Shown: positions 26,158 to 37,863, counted from the first letter of the stretch. The stretch is 64,000 bases of DNA from Pseudomonas aestuarii (GCF_027988105.1 NZ_JAQJZJ010000002.1:62001-126000); one strand, 5' to 3'. The notes: generated from the sequence alone by a model not told the origin. A program made the numbers and translations.

Positions 26158-27312
26158 TCAGACCTTGCAGATCAGTTTAGAGGCTTGCTCGTTGCGGAAC
26201 TGCAACGTATCCAATGCCCCTGGCGCCTCTTCGGCATCCTGGCGGGCTTGCACAATCAGCTCATGATGCGCCGACTTGCTGCACACCGGATCGGCGTTAC
26301 TGGCGTCACCGGTGAGCATGAACGCCTGGCAGCGGCAGCCACCGAAATCCTTGGCCTTCTCATCGCAGGAGCGGCAGGGTTCTGGCATCCAGTCGTCACC
26401 GCGAAAACGGTTGAAACCGAAGGAGTGTCGCCAGATGTGCTCGATGCTGTGCTCGCGCACATTGGGAAACTGCACCGGTAACTGGCGCGCGCTGTGGCAC
26501 GGCAGCGCGGTGCCGTCCGGGGTGATATCGAGGAACAGGTTGCCCCAGCCGTTCATGCAGGCCTTGGGCCGTTCCTCGTAGTAATCGGGGGTGACGAAGA
26601 TCAGCTTGCACGGGTGGTTCTCTGCCGCCAGTTTGATGCGCCATTCATTGGTGATGCGCTCGGCACGCTCGAGCTGGGCGCGGGTCGGCAACAGGCCGGC
26701 GCGATTGAGCTCGGCCCAGCCATAGAACTGGCAGGTGGCCAGCTCGACGAAGTCCGCCTCCAGTTCCAGGCACAGCTCGATAATGCGTTCGATATTGTCG
26801 ATATTGTGCCGGTGCGTGACGAAATTCAGCACCATGGGATAACCGGCCGCCTTGACCGCCCGGGCCATCGCCAGCTTGTGGGCGAAGGCCTTCTTCGAGC
26901 CGGCCAGCATGTTGTTCACCTCCTCATCGGCGGCCTGAAAGCTGATCTGGATATGATCCAGGCCGGCTTCGCTGAAACTGGCGATGCGTGCTTCGGTAAG
27001 GCCGATGCCGGAGGTGATCAGGTTGGTGTAATAGCCAAGATCGCGCGCGGCCTTGATCAGCTCGGCGAGGTCCTGGCGCACCAGCGGTTCGCCGCCGGAA
27101 AAGCCCAGCTGCGCCGCGCCCAGCTCACGGGCCTGGCGGAACACCTCGATCCATTCTGCGGTGCTCAGCTCGGCGCCCTGCTGGCTGAAATCCAGTGGGT
27201 TGGAGCAGTACGGGCACTGCAGCGGGCAGCGGTAGGTCAGCTCGGCCAGCAGCCACAGTGGTGGGCCCGGCTCATGCCCCGGTTTACTGCAACTCGATCC
27301 AGAACTGGGCAT
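26158..27312 (-). CDS. pqqE: PqqA peptide cyclase, radical SAM
   Basis: PqqE makes the C-C bond between the conserved Glu and Tyr of PqqA. This 384-residue protein has the radical-SAM motif CPLQCPYC (Cys29, 33, 36), the SAM-binding GGEP, and the C-terminal SPASM cluster ligands ([30 protein letters not shown]). Its start lies 29 bp inside pqqD, so PqqD, the peptide chaperone that delivers PqqA, is made in step with it. Length is normal. Confidence 0.97.
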   Translation of the reverse strand: MPSSGSSCSKPGHEPGPPLWLLAELTYRCPLQCPYCSNPLDFSQQGAELSTAEWIEVFRQARELGAAQLGFSGGEPLVRQDLAELIKAARDLGYYTNLITSGIGLTEARIASFSEAGLDHIQISFQAADEEVNNMLAGSKKAFAHKLAMARAVKAAGYPMVLNFVTHRHNIDNIERIIELCLELEADFVELATCQFYGWAELNRAGLLPTRAQLERAERITNEWRIKLAAENHPCKLIFVTPDYYEERPKACMNGWGNLFLDITPDGTALPCHSARQLPVQFPNVREHSIEHIWRHSFGFNRFRGDDWMPEPCRSCDEKAKDFGGCRCQAFMLTGDASNADPVCSKSAHHELIVQARQDAEEAPGALDTLQFRNEQASKLICKV

Positions 27313-27562
27313 TGGCTACCTCCATAAAGGCCAGGATGTCCTCATCGAGTCCCGGCACGTCCGGGAAGCGCTGACTCAAGGTGTCGATGATCTGGCCGAC
27401 GCTGTGCGCACCATTGACCTGCTGGAGAATTTCCCCGGCACTGTCGTTGAGTTTGATCATGCCTTCCGGATACAGCAGCACATGGCAGTTCTGCACCGGC
27501 TCCCATTGCAGACGAAAGCCGCGGCGCAGCTTGGGTACTTGCTGCATGTTCAACTGATTCAT
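27284..27562 (-). CDS. pqqD: PqqD peptide chaperone
   Basis: A 92-residue protein that binds PqqA and presents it to PqqE. Family features are [30 protein letters not shown] and [18 protein letters not shown]. The start MNQLNMQQ at 27562 overlaps the pqqC stop as ATGA; the frame is open further upstream, but only within pqqC. The 3' end overlaps pqqE. Confidence 0.97.
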   Translation of the reverse strand: MNQLNMQQVPKLRRGFRLQWEPVQNCHVLLYPEGMIKLNDSAGEILQQVNGAHSVGQIIDTLSQRFPDVPGLDEDILAFMEVANAQFWIELQ

Positions 27563-28311
27563 AGGGTGATACCTCGGTGCCAAACCCGCGCGCTGGTGAC
27601 CGTGTGGTAAGGCGCACGCTCCAGCTCGTAAGCCATGCTCATGGCATCGAGCATGCTCCACAGTACGTCCAGCTTGAATTGCAGGATCTCCAGCATGCGC
27701 TGCTGACCCGCGTAGGTCGTGTAGTGCTGCAGGGTGATGCGCAGGCCGTGCTCGACATCGCGGCGTGCCTCTTTCAGGCGCTTGCGGAAGTAGTCGTAAC
27801 CGCTGGCGTCGATCCAGGGGTAATGCTGTGGCCAGGCATCCAGGCGCGACTGGTGAATGGTGGGGGCGAACAGTTCGGTCAGCGAGCTGCTGGCGGCCTC
27901 CTGCCAGTTGGCGCGGCGGGCGAAGTTGACGTAGGCATCGACGGCGAAACGCACCCCCGGCAACACCAGCTCCTGAGACAGCACCTGCTCGCGGTCCAGG
28001 CCCACGGCCTCGGCCAGGCGCAGCCAGGCTTCAATGCCGCCCTCCTCGCCAGGCGCGCCGTCGTGGTCGAGGATACGCTGCACCCACTCGCGACGGGTGT
28101 CGCGATCCGGGCAGTTGGCCATGATCGCCGCATCCTTCAACGGGATATTCACCTGGTAATAGAAGCGGTTGGCTACCCAACCCTGGATCTGCTCGCGACT
28201 GGATTGGCCGGCGTACATCGCCCGATGAAATGGATGATGGATATGGTAGTAGGCGCCCTTGGCGCGCAATGCCTGCTCAAACTCGGCAGGGCTCATCGCG
28301 GGTTGGCTCAT
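27559..28311 (-). CDS. pqqC: Pyrroloquinoline-quinone synthase
   Basis: PqqC performs the final ring closure and eight-electron oxidation that yields PQQ, without a metal cofactor. The 250-residue all-helical protein shows the family residues [30 protein letters not shown] and [29 protein letters not shown]. It starts 12 bp after pqqB and overlaps pqqD by 4 bp. Confidence 0.98.
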   Translation of the reverse strand: MSQPAMSPAEFEQALRAKGAYYHIHHPFHRAMYAGQSSREQIQGWVANRFYYQVNIPLKDAAIMANCPDRDTRREWVQRILDHDGAPGEEGGIEAWLRLAEAVGLDREQVLSQELVLPGVRFAVDAYVNFARRANWQEAASSSLTELFAPTIHQSRLDAWPQHYPWIDASGYDYFRKRLKEARRDVEHGLRITLQHYTTYAGQQRMLEILQFKLDVLWSMLDAMSMAYELERAPYHTVTSARVWHRGITL

Positions 28312-28323
28312 GTGCCTGGCTCC

Positions 28324-29238
28324 TTACAGCTGGATGCTCATGCCGTCCCAAGCAACGTCGATGGCGTGAGCATTCAGCTCGGCACGCTCTGGCGAATCGA
28401 CATCGAGGATCGGGTTGGTGTTGTTGATATGAATCAGAATCTTCTGCTTGGCCGGCAGGCCGTCGAGCACCTCGATCATGCCGCCCGGGCCGCTTTGCGG
28501 CAGATGACCCATTTCGCTGCCGAGCTTGTCGCCGACCTCGCACTGGCGCATTTCGTCATCGCGCCACAGGGTGCCGTCGACCAGCAGGCAATCGGCACGG
28601 CGCATCCAGGCCAGCAGCCGATCATCCACCTGCCCCAGCCCGGGGGCATAGAATAGAGTGCCCCCCGTGCGCAGGTCTTCGACGAACAGGCCAATGTTGT
28701 CGCCCGGGTGCGGGTTGCCGCGGTGCGGCGAATAGGGCGGCGCGCTGCTGCGCAGGGCAATCGCGGTGATCTGCAAATCCGGGCAGGCGGGAATGCTGAA
28801 CGGCACGCCATCCAGCTCGATCAGGTTGTGCCGCAAGCCACCGTTCCAGTGCTCGAGCATGTTGAACAGCGGAAAGCCGCTGGTGAGGTCCTGGTGCACC
28901 ATCTCGGTACACCAGACTTGATGCGGGCAACCCTCGCGCAGGGTCAGCAGGCCGGTACAGTGATCGATCTGACTGTCCATCAGCATGACGGCGCCGATCG
29001 CCGTGTCCCGCGGCTTACGCGCGGGCTGCAGGGCCGGGAACGACTCGATCTGGGCGCGGATATCCGGTGAAGCGTTGCACAGGATCCAGTCCTTGCCGTT
29101 GTCACTCAGGGCGATCGAGGACTGGGTGCGCGGCTGCGCGCGCAGGCTGCCGTCACGCACGCCACGGCAGTTGCGACAGTTGCAGTTCCACTGGGGGAAG
29201 CCGCCGCCGGCGGCGGAACCGAGAATCTGGATATGCAT
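28324..29238 (-). CDS. pqqB: PQQ biosynthesis protein PqqB
   Basis: A 304-residue metallo-beta-lactamase-fold protein. It opens [24 protein letters not shown], with the Cys cluster and Gly-rich loop typical of PqqB, and has the altered metal region [12 protein letters not shown]. In current models PqqB hydroxylates the cross-linked Glu-Tyr intermediate. ATG 29238 was chosen because it gives the family start and length; upstream residues in frame are not conserved. It follows pqqA after a hairpin. Confidence 0.97.
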   Translation of the reverse strand: MHIQILGSAAGGGFPQWNCNCRNCRGVRDGSLRAQPRTQSSIALSDNGKDWILCNASPDIRAQIESFPALQPARKPRDTAIGAVMLMDSQIDHCTGLLTLREGCPHQVWCTEMVHQDLTSGFPLFNMLEHWNGGLRHNLIELDGVPFSIPACPDLQITAIALRSSAPPYSPHRGNPHPGDNIGLFVEDLRTGGTLFYAPGLGQVDDRLLAWMRRADCLLVDGTLWRDDEMRQCEVGDKLGSEMGHLPQSGPGGMIEVLDGLPAKQKILIHINNTNPILDVDSPERAELNAHAIDVAWDGMSIQL

Positions 29239-29255
29239 GGCGAATTCCGGGTGAG

Positions 29256-29276
29256 TGCCCCGACAGTGCCGGGGCA
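29256..29276 (-). promoter_or_regulatory. Stem-loop between pqqA and pqqB
   Basis: TGCCCCG and CGGGGCA form a 7-bp GC stem around a 7-nt loop in the 45-bp gap after the pqqA stop. There is no U-run. In other PQQ producers pqqA transcript greatly exceeds pqqB transcript, and a hairpin here is thought to cause it by partial termination or 3'-end protection. Confidence 0.55.
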
Positions 29277-29283
29277 AGGCCAA

Positions 29284-29355
29284 TCAACGATTGGCGAAGT
29301 ACATGGTGACTTCGAAACCAATACGCATATCGGTGAAGGCGGGTTTAGTCCACAT
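29284..29355 (-). CDS. pqqA: PqqA precursor peptide
   Basis: This 23-residue peptide is the substrate from which PQQ is made. It starts [13 protein letters not shown] and contains the conserved Glu15 and Tyr19 (spacing E-x-x-x-Y) that become the PQQ skeleton, followed by FANR. AAGAGGA lies 8 bp before the ATG. It is the first gene of pqqA-B-C-D-E-H. Confidence 0.97.
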   Translation of the reverse strand: MWTKPAFTDMRIGFEVTMYFANR

Positions 29356-29751
29356 GGCGCGGTCCTCTTCTTGGCAAACCGGCAAATTCCGGTAGTGCTA
29401 GTTATGCACCCAGAAAGCGCGCGACAGAATGGTACTTTGGGAGGAGGCCGGACTGGTATTGGTAGGACAGGCCGACGCCTGGGCCAGAGCCCGCCTCCTG
29501 CACAGGGGCGCTAGGCTGCGCCGATTAAGTGGCTTTTCCGGTTTGAGCGATGACCGTCAAGTCATAGGCCTGGGGGTAAGTGCGCTATTGCCCGACGCCA
29601 TGGCCACCGCCTGATAGCGCGTTCAGAAGCTGTAAGCCTGATTCAGGACGGGACGCCCCTAGCCAGACGCATCCGCACAGCGCCGGCCCCTCAGCCAGCG
29701 GGCTCCGACGAAGCAAAGTGGCGCTATGCTGAAACTATCAGGAGAGCAATC
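29356..29751. promoter_or_regulatory. Divergent control region between pqqA and the DUF190 gene
   Basis: This 396-bp gap shows no convincing gene. It should hold the pqq promoter and the promoter of the rightward DUF190 gene. A short inverted repeat ACCGG-6nt-CCGGT (29378-29393) lies in the presumed pqqA leader. In Pseudomonas the pqq operon is controlled by the exaE/erbR regulators, but no known binding consensus could be assigned here. Confidence 0.4.
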
Positions 29752-30090
29752 ATGCACGGTTATCAGGTGACCTTCTTTACCCAACAGAATCGCCGCTACA
29801 AGGGCAAGATGCTCGCGGACTGGCTGGTCGGCCTGGCCAAGGACATGCATTTGCGCGGCGCCACCCTGGTTTCCGGGGTCGAGGGCTTTGGGCATACGGG
29901 CAAGCTCCACTCCTCCCACTTCTTCGAACTGGCCGATCAGCCGATGGAAGTCTCCCTAGTGCTCAGCGAAGAGGAATGCAGTCAGCTATTCGAGCGATTG
30001 CAAGAGGAAGATTTCGGCTTGTTCTACGTGAAGATACCGGTCGAATTCGGCACCCTCGGCAAGCAAAGCGGGGCCAATACGACCTGTTGA
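29752..30090 (+). CDS. DUF190 (PII-like) protein
   Basis: A 112-residue protein of the DUF190 family: YQVTFFTQQNRRYKGKMLADWLVGLAK, then GATLVSGVEGFGHTGKLHSSHFFELADQPMEVSLVLSEEE. The fold is PII-like, and such genes often sit near transport or ion-channel genes (for example crcB). Here the next gene is nuoA, 204 bp away, with a separate control region. The function is unknown; small-ligand sensing is inferred from the fold. Confidence 0.85.
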   Translation: MHGYQVTFFTQQNRRYKGKMLADWLVGLAKDMHLRGATLVSGVEGFGHTGKLHSSHFFELADQPMEVSLVLSEEECSQLFERLQEEDFGLFYVKIPVEFGTLGKQSGANTTC

Positions 30091-30233
30091 AACCCTCCAG
30101 GCAGGCAAGACGCCGCACCCAGACTCACGCGCGCCCCCAGATAAGAACGCCAGACTTGAGCGGGGCCGTCGAAGGATTTTTTTCAGCACAAAGCCACCGA
30201 ATCACCGAAGCACGCCTAGTATTGAGTAAACCA

Positions 30234-30250
30234 CTGTGACTCAGTCACAG
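30234..30250. promoter_or_regulatory. 17-bp perfect palindrome upstream of nuoA
   Basis: CTGTGACTCAGTCACAG is perfectly symmetric about its central C and ends 44 bp before the nuoA ATG. It resembles a CRP/Vfr half-site pair (TGTGA...TCACA) but with a 5-bp instead of a 6-bp centre. A repressor or activator site for the nuo operon is the likely meaning. Confidence 0.5.
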
Positions 30251-30294
30251 GGAGTGATGCGTCAGCAACACCCATCCTTGTCGAGGAGTACGGC

Positions 30295-30711
30295 ATGCCT
30301 GAGGTGGTATCGAGCCTGGCCCATAACTGGGGGTTTGCGATTTTTCTGTTGGGCGTAGCTGGGTTGTGCGCCTTCATGCTGGGGGTCTCCAGCCTGCTGG
30401 GCAGTAAGGCCTGGGGGCATAGCAAAAACCAGCCATTCGAGTCGGGCATCGTTTCCACCGGCGGCGCGCGCCTGCGCTTTTCCGCCAAGTTCTATCTGGT
30501 TGCGATGCTGTTCGTGATCTTCGATGTCGAAGCCCTGTTTCTCTTCGCCTGGGCCATTTCGCTGCGTGAAAGTGGTTGGCCAGGGTTCGTCGAAGCCTTG
30601 GTGTTCATCGTGATTCTGCTGATCGGGCTGTTTTACCTGGCGCGCATCGGTGCGCTCGACTGGGCGCCACAAGCGCGGCGTGAACGCCTCGCCAACCAGC
30701 ACAAACCTTGA
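30295..30711 (+). CDS. nuoA: NADH dehydrogenase I subunit A
   Basis: A 138-residue membrane subunit of complex I with three transmembrane helices and the conserved loop [43 protein letters not shown], in which the acidic residues help couple quinone chemistry to proton pumping. GTCGAGGAG precedes the ATG. It opens the 13-gene nuo operon, which runs to 45098 without a real break. Confidence 0.98.
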   Translation: MPEVVSSLAHNWGFAIFLLGVAGLCAFMLGVSSLLGSKAWGHSKNQPFESGIVSTGGARLRFSAKFYLVAMLFVIFDVEALFLFAWAISLRESGWPGFVEALVFIVILLIGLFYLARIGALDWAPQARRERLANQHKP

Positions 30712-30720
30712 GGTGCAGGC

Positions 30721-31395
30721 ATGCAGTACACACTCACGCGAATCGATCCCAACGCCGCCAACGCGCAGTACCCGATTGGCGAGCGGGAGACCGTCGCTGA
30801 CCCACTCGCTGGCCAGGTGCACCGCAACATCTACATGGGCAAGTTGCACGAGGTACTCAACGACTCGGTCAACTGGGGCCGCAAGAATTCGCTGTGGCCC
30901 TACAACTTCGGCCTGTCGTGCTGCTACGTGGAGATGACCACGGCCTTCACCGCCCCCCATGACATTGCCCGCTTCGGCGCCGAAGTGATCCGCGCCTCGC
31001 CGCGCCAGGCAGATTTCATGGTCATCGCCGGCACCTGCTTCATCAAGATGGCACCGATCATCCAGCGCCTCTACGAGCAGATGCTCGAGCCCAAGTGGGT
31101 GATCTCCATGGGCTCCTGCGCCAATTCCGGTGGCATGTACGACATCTATTCGGTGGTCCAGGGGGTCGACAAGTTTCTTCCGGTGGATGTCTACGTACCC
31201 GGCTGCCCGCCACGGCCCGAGGCGTTCCTGCAAGGTCTGATGCTGTTGCAGGAGTCCATCGGCCAGGAGCGCCGGCCACTGTCCTGGGTGGTCGGCGACC
31301 AGGGCATCTACCGCGCCGATATGCCCTCGCAACGCGAGCAACGACGCGCCGAACGCATTCAAGTGACCCACCTGCGCAGCCCCGACGAGGTGTGA
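30721..31395 (+). CDS. nuoB: NADH dehydrogenase I subunit B
   Basis: The 224-residue subunit that carries cluster N2, which passes electrons to ubiquinone. Cluster ligands are the adjacent Cys pair in GLSCCYVEM, the Cys in [11 protein letters not shown] and the Cys in [11 protein letters not shown]. It starts 9 bp after nuoA. Length is normal. Confidence 0.98.
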   Translation: MQYTLTRIDPNAANAQYPIGERETVADPLAGQVHRNIYMGKLHEVLNDSVNWGRKNSLWPYNFGLSCCYVEMTTAFTAPHDIARFGAEVIRASPRQADFMVIAGTCFIKMAPIIQRLYEQMLEPKWVISMGSCANSGGMYDIYSVVQGVDKFLPVDVYVPGCPPRPEAFLQGLMLLQESIGQERRPLSWVVGDQGIYRADMPSQREQRRAERIQVTHLRSPDEV

Positions 31396-31430
31396 ATCTA
31401 GATTTCCGCTAACGGACAGCGAGCGAACGC

Positions 31431-33212
31431 ATGACTGCATCAAGCGCCCAGCACACACCGTCGCAACCGCCTGCCACGCCTGACGTGGTCGCCGAGTTGC
31501 AGGCGCGTTTCGGCGCCGACAGCCTGACCGTGCAAGACACCCGTAGCGGAATGCCGGTGCTTTGGCTCGAGCGCACCCTGCTCCTGCAGGTACTGGATTA
31601 CCTGCGCCATCTGCCCAAGCCCTACGTGATGCTCTACGACCTCAGCGCCCTGGACGAGCGCCTGCGTACCCAGCGCCGCGGCCTGCCGGCAGCAGACTTC
31701 AGCGTGTTCTATCACCTGCTGTCGATCGAGCGGAACAGCGACATCATGCTCAAGGTCGCCCTGCAGGAAAACGACCTCAGCCTGCCCAGCGCGACGCGCA
31801 TCTGGGCCAACGCCAACTGGTACGAACGCGAAGTCTGGGACCTGTTCGGCATCCATTTCGACGGCCACCCACACCTGACCCGGATCATGATGCCGCCGAC
31901 CTGGGAGGGTCATCCCCTGCGTAAGGACTACCCAGCGCGCGCCACCGAGTTCGACCCCTACAGCCTGTCCGCCGCCAAGCAGGACCTGGAGCAGGAAGCC
32001 CTGCGCTTCAAGCCGGAAGACTGGGGCATGCAGCGTCACAGCGAGTACGAGGACTTCATGTTCCTCAACCTCGGCCCCAACCACCCCTCGGCCCACGGCG
32101 CCTTTCGCATCATCCTGCAACTGGACGGCGAGGAAATCGTCGATTGCGTACCGGAGATCGGCTACCACCACCGTGGCGCCGAGAAGATGGCCGAACGCCA
32201 GAGCTGGCACAGCTTCATTCCCTACACCGACCGTATCGATTACCTCGGCGGGGTGATGAACAACCTGCCCTATGTGCTGGCGGTGGAAAAACTCGCCGGC
32301 ATCAAGGTGCCGGACCGGGTCGACTTCATCCGGGTGATGCTCGCCGAGTTCTTTCGCATCAGCAGCCACCTGCTGTTTCTCGGCACCTATATCCAGGACG
32401 TCGGCGCCATGACCCCGGTGTTCTTCACCTTCACCGACCGCCAGCGCGCCTACCAGGTGATCGAAGCGATCACCGGCTTTCGCATGCACCCGGCCTGGTA
32501 CCGCATCGGCGGCGTCGCCCATGATCTGCCGCGCGGCTGGGACAAACTGGTGCAGGACTTCGTCGCCTGGCTGCCCAAGCGCCTCGACGAGTACGAAAAA
32601 GCCGCCCTGCAGAACAGCATTCTGCGCGGCCGCACCATCGGCGTGGCCGCCTACAACACCGCGCAGGCGCTGGAATGGGGCGTCACCGGCTCGGGTCTGC
32701 GCGCCACCGGGCTGGACTTCGACCTGCGCAAGGCACGGCCCTATTCCGGCTATCAGCAGTTCGATTTCGAGATTCCCCTGGCGGTCAATGGCGATGCCTA
32801 CGACCGCTGCATCATCCGCGTCGAGGAGATGCGCCAGAGCCTGCGGATCATCGAGCAGTGCCTGAAACATATGCCAGCTGGCCCGTACAAGGCCGATCAC
32901 CCGCTGACCACCCCACCGCCAAAGGAGCGCACCCTGCAGCACATCGAAACCCTGATCACCCACTTCCTGCAAGTGTCCTGGGGGCCGGTCATGCCGGCCA
33001 ACGAATCCCTGCAAATGATCGAGGCGACCAAGGGCATCAACAGCTATTACCTGACCAGCGACGGCGGCACCATGAGTTACCGCACGCGCATTCGCACACC
33101 GAGCTTCCCGCACCTGCAGCAGATCCCGGCGGTGATCAAGGGCAGCATGGTCGCCGACCTGATCGCCTACCTGGGCAGTATCGACTTCGTCATGGCCGAC
33201 GTGGACCGCTGA
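31431..33212 (+). CDS. nuoC: NADH dehydrogenase I fused subunit C/D
   Basis: A 593-residue fusion of NuoC (about 1-185; [35 protein letters not shown]) and NuoD (about 205-593; [22 protein letters not shown]), as in E. coli and Pseudomonas. NuoD forms the quinone-binding pocket together with NuoB; the conserved HPSAHG and a C-terminal MADVDR end are present. The fusion has no frameshift and the 35-bp spacer to nuoB is ordinary. Confidence 0.98.
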   Translation: MTASSAQHTPSQPPATPDVVAELQARFGADSLTVQDTRSGMPVLWLERTLLLQVLDYLRHLPKPYVMLYDLSALDERLRTQRRGLPAADFSVFYHLLSIERNSDIMLKVALQENDLSLPSATRIWANANWYEREVWDLFGIHFDGHPHLTRIMMPPTWEGHPLRKDYPARATEFDPYSLSAAKQDLEQEALRFKPEDWGMQRHSEYEDFMFLNLGPNHPSAHGAFRIILQLDGEEIVDCVPEIGYHHRGAEKMAERQSWHSFIPYTDRIDYLGGVMNNLPYVLAVEKLAGIKVPDRVDFIRVMLAEFFRISSHLLFLGTYIQDVGAMTPVFFTFTDRQRAYQVIEAITGFRMHPAWYRIGGVAHDLPRGWDKLVQDFVAWLPKRLDEYEKAALQNSILRGRTIGVAAYNTAQALEWGVTGSGLRATGLDFDLRKARPYSGYQQFDFEIPLAVNGDAYDRCIIRVEEMRQSLRIIEQCLKHMPAGPYKADHPLTTPPPKERTLQHIETLITHFLQVSWGPVMPANESLQMIEATKGINSYYLTSDGGTMSYRTRIRTPSFPHLQQIPAVIKGSMVADLIAYLGSIDFVMADVDR

Positions 33213-33213
33213 T

Positions 33214-33711
33214 ATGACTGACTCGCTGATCCAAACCGACCGTTTCACCCTCAGCGCCAGCGAACGCCTGGCCATCGAGCACGAACTCGCGCATTACGAA
33301 GACCCGCGCGCGGCGTCCATCGAGGCGCTGAAAATCGTCCAGCAACAGCGCGGTTGGGTGCCGGACGCTGCAATCCCGGCCATTGGCGAGGTGCTCGGCA
33401 TCCCGGCCAGCGACGTGGAAGGCGTAGCCACCTTCTATAGCCAGATTTTTCGCCAGCCGGTGGGCCGCCATATCATTCGCCTGTGCGACAGCATGGTCTG
33501 CTATCTGCAGGGCCATGAGTCGATCCAGGCCGCGTTGCAGCAACGCCTCGGCATCGGCCTGGGTGAAACCAGCAGCGACAACCGCTTCACCCTGCTGCCG
33601 GTGTGCTGCCTGGGCAACTGCGACAAGGCGCCGAGCCTGATGATCGACGATGACACCTACGGCCACCTGGATGCCGACAATCTGGCCCAGCTACTGGAGC
33701 GCTACCCATGA
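33214..33711 (+). CDS. nuoE: NADH dehydrogenase I subunit E
   Basis: A 165-residue peripheral subunit with the thioredoxin-like [2Fe-2S] N1a site. Ligands are in CDSMVC (C-x4-C) and CCLGNC (last C-x3-C). It starts 1 bp after the nuoCD stop and overlaps nuoF by 4 bp, consistent with the E-F pair forming the NADH-input module. Confidence 0.98.
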   Translation: MTDSLIQTDRFTLSASERLAIEHELAHYEDPRAASIEALKIVQQQRGWVPDAAIPAIGEVLGIPASDVEGVATFYSQIFRQPVGRHIIRLCDSMVCYLQGHESIQAALQQRLGIGLGETSSDNRFTLLPVCCLGNCDKAPSLMIDDDTYGHLDADNLAQLLERYP

Positions 33712-35051
33712 GCTGCGTCTCCTTCAGTACCGCCAACCAGAGCCCGCGCCCGGCCGAAACCCATCCCCTGACCTGGCGCCTGCGTGACGATGGCGAACCG
33801 GTCTGGCTCGACGAATACCTCCGCCAGAACGGCTATGCTGCCGCGCGCAAGGCGCTCGCTCAATTCAGCCCGGAGCAGATCACCCAACTGGTCAAGGACA
33901 GCGGCCTCAAGGGCCGTGGCGGCGCCGGCTTCCCCACCGGGGTGAAGTGGGGGCTGATGCCCCAGGACGACACCCAGAACCAGCGCTACCTGCTGTGCAA
34001 CGCCGACGAGATGGAGCCCAACACCTACAAGGATCGCCTGCTGATGGAGCAGCTGCCGCACCTGCTGATCGAAGGCATGCTGATCAGCGCCCGGGCACTC
34101 AAGGCCTATCGCGGCTATATCTTCCTGCGCGGCGAATACGTCGACTGCGCCCGGCACCTCAAGCGCGCCATCGCCGAGGCCGAGGCGGCCGGCCTGCTCG
34201 GCCGCAACATCCTCGGCAGCGGCTTCGACTTCGAGCTGCTGGTGCACAGCGGCGCCGGGCGCTACATCTGCGGCGAAGAAACCGCGCTGATCAACTCCCT
34301 GGAAGGGCGCCGGGCCAACCCGCGGGCCAAACCGCCCTTCCCGGCCGCCGTCGGTGTATGGGGCAAGCCGACCTGCGTCAACAACGTCGAGACCCTGTGC
34401 AACGTGCCGGCGATCATCGGCAACGGCGTCGACTGGTACAAGGCCCTGGCCCGCCCCGGCAGTGAAGACATGGGCAGCAAACTGCTGGGCTTCTCCGGCA
34501 AGGTCAAGCACCCCGGGCTGTGGGAGTTGCCCTTCGGCATTCCGGCCCGCGAGTTGCTCGAAGACTACGCCGGCGGCATGCGCAACGGCGCTCGGCTGAA
34601 AGCCTGGCAGCCGGGCGGTGCCGGCACCGGTTTCCTGCTGCCCGAGCATCTCGACGCGCCGATGTGCAGCAGCGGCATCGCCAAAGTCGGCACGCGCATG
34701 GGCACCGGTCTGGCCATGGCAGTCGACGACCGGGTCAACATGGTCGGCCTGCTGCGCAATATGGAGGTGTTCTTCGCCCGCGAGTCCTGCGGTTTCTGCA
34801 CCCCCTGCCGCGATGGCCTGCCCTGGAGCGTCAAGCTGCTCAGCGCACTGCAACGCGGCGAAGGCCAACCCGGCGATCTCGACATCCTCGAGCAACTGTG
34901 CAACTTCCTCGGCCCGGGCAAGACCTTCTGCGCCCATGCTCCGGGTGCCGTCGAGCCGCTCGCCAGTGCCCTCAAATACTTTCGTGAAGAGTTCGAGGCA
35001 GGAATTGCCAGCATGCCGCCGACCCCGAGCAACCAGGCGCTCGCGGTGTAA
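33708..35051 (+). CDS. nuoF: NADH dehydrogenase I subunit F
   Basis: The 447-residue subunit that binds NADH and FMN. The nucleotide site is [13 protein letters not shown], the FMN region [19 protein letters not shown], and the 4Fe-4S N3 ligands are [12 protein letters not shown] plus Cys in [11 protein letters not shown]. The ATG overlaps the nuoE stop. An 82-bp spacer, unusually long for this operon, follows before nuoG. Confidence 0.98.
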   Translation: MSCVSFSTANQSPRPAETHPLTWRLRDDGEPVWLDEYLRQNGYAAARKALAQFSPEQITQLVKDSGLKGRGGAGFPTGVKWGLMPQDDTQNQRYLLCNADEMEPNTYKDRLLMEQLPHLLIEGMLISARALKAYRGYIFLRGEYVDCARHLKRAIAEAEAAGLLGRNILGSGFDFELLVHSGAGRYICGEETALINSLEGRRANPRAKPPFPAAVGVWGKPTCVNNVETLCNVPAIIGNGVDWYKALARPGSEDMGSKLLGFSGKVKHPGLWELPFGIPARELLEDYAGGMRNGARLKAWQPGGAGTGFLLPEHLDAPMCSSGIAKVGTRMGTGLAMAVDDRVNMVGLLRNMEVFFARESCGFCTPCRDGLPWSVKLLSALQRGEGQPGDLDILEQLCNFLGPGKTFCAHAPGAVEPLASALKYFREEFEAGIASMPPTPSNQALAV

Positions 35052-35133
35052 CGGCGTTTGCGGCGCGGGCCGCAGGCGCATTCAACGATGACCATAGCCC
35101 GCCCACTCCCATGGGCATGAGAAGACTGAACAA

Positions 35134-37863
35134 ATGGCCACTATTCACGTAGACGGCAAAGCATTCGAAGTCGATGGTGCGGCTAACCTGCTCCAGGCCT
35201 GCCTGTCGCTGGGGCTGGATATTCCCTATTTCTGCTGGCATCCGGCGCTCGGTAGCGTGGGCGCCTGCCGGCAGTGCGCGGTCAAGCAGTTCAGCGACGA
35301 GAACGACACGCGCGGGCGCCTGGTGATGTCCTGCATGACCCCGGCCAGCGACAACAGCTGGATTTCCATCGACGACGCGGAAGCCAGGCAGTTCCGCGCC
35401 AGCGTGGTCGAGTGGCTGATGACCAATCACCCGCATGACTGCCCGGTGTGCGAGGAAGGCGGCCACTGCCACCTGCAGGACATGACGGTGATGAGCGGGC
35501 ACAACCGCCGGCGTTACCGCTTCAGCAAACGCACCCACCAGAACCAGGATCTGGGCCCCTTCATCGGCCACGAAATGAACCGCTGCATCGCCTGCTACCG
35601 CTGCGTGCGCTACTACCAGGACTACGCCGGCGGCAGCGATTTGGGCGTGTATGGCGCCCATGACAATCTGTACTTCGGCCGCGTAGAGGACGGGGTGCTG
35701 GAAAGTGAGTTCTCCGGCAACCTCACCGAGGTCTGTCCCACCGGGGTGTTCACCGACAAGACCCACTCGGCCCGCTACAACCGCAAGTGGGACATGCAGT
35801 TCGCCCCGAGCATCTGCCATGGCTGCTCGCTCGGCTGCAACATCAGTCCCGGCGAGCGTTACGGCGAGATCCGGCGCATCGAAAACCGCTTCAATGGCGC
35901 GGTGAATCAGTACTTTCTCTGCGACCGCGGGCGTTTCGGCTATGGCCATGTCAACCGCACAGACCGTCCGCGCCAGCCGATGATGATGCTGAGCAAGATG
36001 ACGATGGGCCTCGACTCGGCCCTCGACCAGGCGGCGGCGTTACTCAAGCCGCGCAAGGTGATTGGCATCGGCTCGCCCCGCGCCAGCCTGGAGAGCAACT
36101 TCGCCCTGCGTGAGCTGGTCGGCGGCGCAAACTACTACTGCGGCATTGGCGCCGCAGAACTGGAGAACCTGGTACTGATCCGCGATCTGCTGCTGAACGG
36201 GCCGCTGCCGGTCCCGACCCTGCGCGATGTGGAACGCCACGATGCCGTGTTCGTCCTCGGCGAAGACCTGACCCAGACCGCCGCCCGCCTCGCCTTGGCC
36301 CTGCGCCAGACGGTGAAAGGCAAGGCCACTGCCATGGCCGCCGCGATGAAGATTGCGCCATGGCACGCGGCTGCCGTGCAGAACATTGGCCAACAGGCGT
36401 TGCACCCGTTGTTTATCGCCAGCGTCACGGCCACCCGCCTGGATGACATCGCCGCCGAATGCGTGCATGCCGCCCCAACCGACCTGGCACGCCTGGGCTG
36501 CGCCGTGGCCCACGTCATCGACCCGAACGCGCCAGCGGTACAGGGCCTGCCGGGCGAAGCCTCCGAGTTGGCGCAGCGCATCGCCGCGGCCCTGCTTGAC
36601 GCCGATCGCCCGTTACTGGTCTGCGGCGCCTCCCTGGGCTGTAAGGCGCTGATCGAAGCGGCCGCGAATATCGCCAGTGCCTTGCACAATCGCGGCAAAA
36701 ACGCCTCCATCAGCCTGGTCGTGGCGGAAGCCAACAGCATGGGCCTGGCGCTGCTGCTGGATGATCAGCTCGAGGATAAGTCGCTGGACGCCGCCTTGCA
36801 GGTTCTGACCAGTGGCCAGGCCGATGCCGTGGTGGTGCTGGAGAACGACCTCTACCGCCGCGCCGACAGCGCCAGGGTCGATGCCGCGCTGCAGGCCGCC
36901 AAGCTGGTGCTAGTCGCCGACCATCAACACACGGCCACCACCGCCAAGGCTCATGTGCTGCTGCCGGCGGCCAGTTTTGCCGAAGCCGACGGCACCCTGG
37001 TCAGCCAGGAAGGCCGCGCCCAGCGCTTCTTCCAGGTGTTTGACCCCGCCTATTACGACGCCAAGGTGCTGGTGCGCGAGAGCTGGCGCTGGCTGCATGC
37101 GCTGCACAGCACCCTGCTCGGCAAGCCGGTCGACTGGACCCGACTGGATGAAGTCACCGCCGCCTGCGCCGCCAGCAACAGCCGGCTGGCCCGCATCGGC
37201 GAAGCCGCGCCGAATGCCTCGTTCCGCATCAAAGGCCTCAAGCTGGCGCGCGAACCCTTGCGCTACAGCGGCCGCACCGCCATGCGCGCCAATATCAGCG
37301 TGCATGAGCCACGCCAGCCGCAGGATCAGGACTCGGCCCTGGCCTTCTCCATGGAAGGTTATTCCGGCAGTCAGGAACAGCGCCAGCAGATCCCCTTTGC
37401 CTGGTCACCCGGCTGGAACTCGCCGCAGGCGTGGAACAAGTTCCAGGACGAAGTCGGCGGCCATCTGCGCGCCGGCGATCCGGGCGTGCGCCTGATCGAA
37501 GCCAAGGGTGAGGCGTTGCCCTGGTTCGGCGTGCCCGCCGCGTTCGCGCCGGCACCTGGTACCTGGCAGGCCGTGCCCTTGCATCACCTGTTCGGCAGTG
37601 AAGAAACCTCCGCCCGCGCTGCGCCGCTGCAGACGCGCATCCCGCAGCCCTATGTCGCAGTGGGCGAGGTCGACGCCGAGCGCCTCGGGCTTGGCGACGG
37701 CGCACTAGTCGCGCTTACCCTCGACGGTCAGGTGCTGCGATTGCCGTTGCGCCGCTGTGACGAGCTGGCCAGCGGACTGATCGGCCTGCCGGTCGGCTTG
37801 CCCGGCATCCCGGCGGTGATCGCTGGCGCCGTGGTGACGGAGTTGCAGGAGGCGACGCCATGA
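35134..37863 (+). CDS. nuoG: NADH dehydrogenase I subunit G
   Basis: A 909-residue subunit that carries several iron-sulfur clusters. N-terminal ferredoxin domain ([2Fe-2S] ligands in [17 protein letters not shown]), the His-Cys cluster ([14 protein letters not shown]), a 4Fe-4S set ([11 protein letters not shown]) and the additional cluster region ([10 protein letters not shown]), then a large molybdopterin-oxidoreductase-like domain without Mo cofactor. It overlaps nuoH by 4 bp. Confidence 0.98.
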   Translation: MATIHVDGKAFEVDGAANLLQACLSLGLDIPYFCWHPALGSVGACRQCAVKQFSDENDTRGRLVMSCMTPASDNSWISIDDAEARQFRASVVEWLMTNHPHDCPVCEEGGHCHLQDMTVMSGHNRRRYRFSKRTHQNQDLGPFIGHEMNRCIACYRCVRYYQDYAGGSDLGVYGAHDNLYFGRVEDGVLESEFSGNLTEVCPTGVFTDKTHSARYNRKWDMQFAPSICHGCSLGCNISPGERYGEIRRIENRFNGAVNQYFLCDRGRFGYGHVNRTDRPRQPMMMLSKMTMGLDSALDQAAALLKPRKVIGIGSPRASLESNFALRELVGGANYYCGIGAAELENLVLIRDLLLNGPLPVPTLRDVERHDAVFVLGEDLTQTAARLALALRQTVKGKATAMAAAMKIAPWHAAAVQNIGQQALHPLFIASVTATRLDDIAAECVHAAPTDLARLGCAVAHVIDPNAPAVQGLPGEASELAQRIAAALLDADRPLLVCGASLGCKALIEAAANIASALHNRGKNASISLVVAEANSMGLALLLDDQLEDKSLDAALQVLTSGQADAVVVLENDLYRRADSARVDAALQAAKLVLVADHQHTATTAKAHVLLPAASFAEADGTLVSQEGRAQRFFQVFDPAYYDAKVLVRESWRWLHALHSTLLGKPVDWTRLDEVTAACAASNSRLARIGEAAPNASFRIKGLKLAREPLRYSGRTAMRANISVHEPRQPQDQDSALAFSMEGYSGSQEQRQQIPFAWSPGWNSPQAWNKFQDEVGGHLRAGDPGVRLIEAKGEALPWFGVPAAFAPAPGTWQAVPLHHLFGSEETSARAAPLQTRIPQPYVAVGEVDAERLGLGDGALVALTLDGQVLRLPLRRCDELASGLIGLPVGLPGIPAVIAGAVVTELQEATP

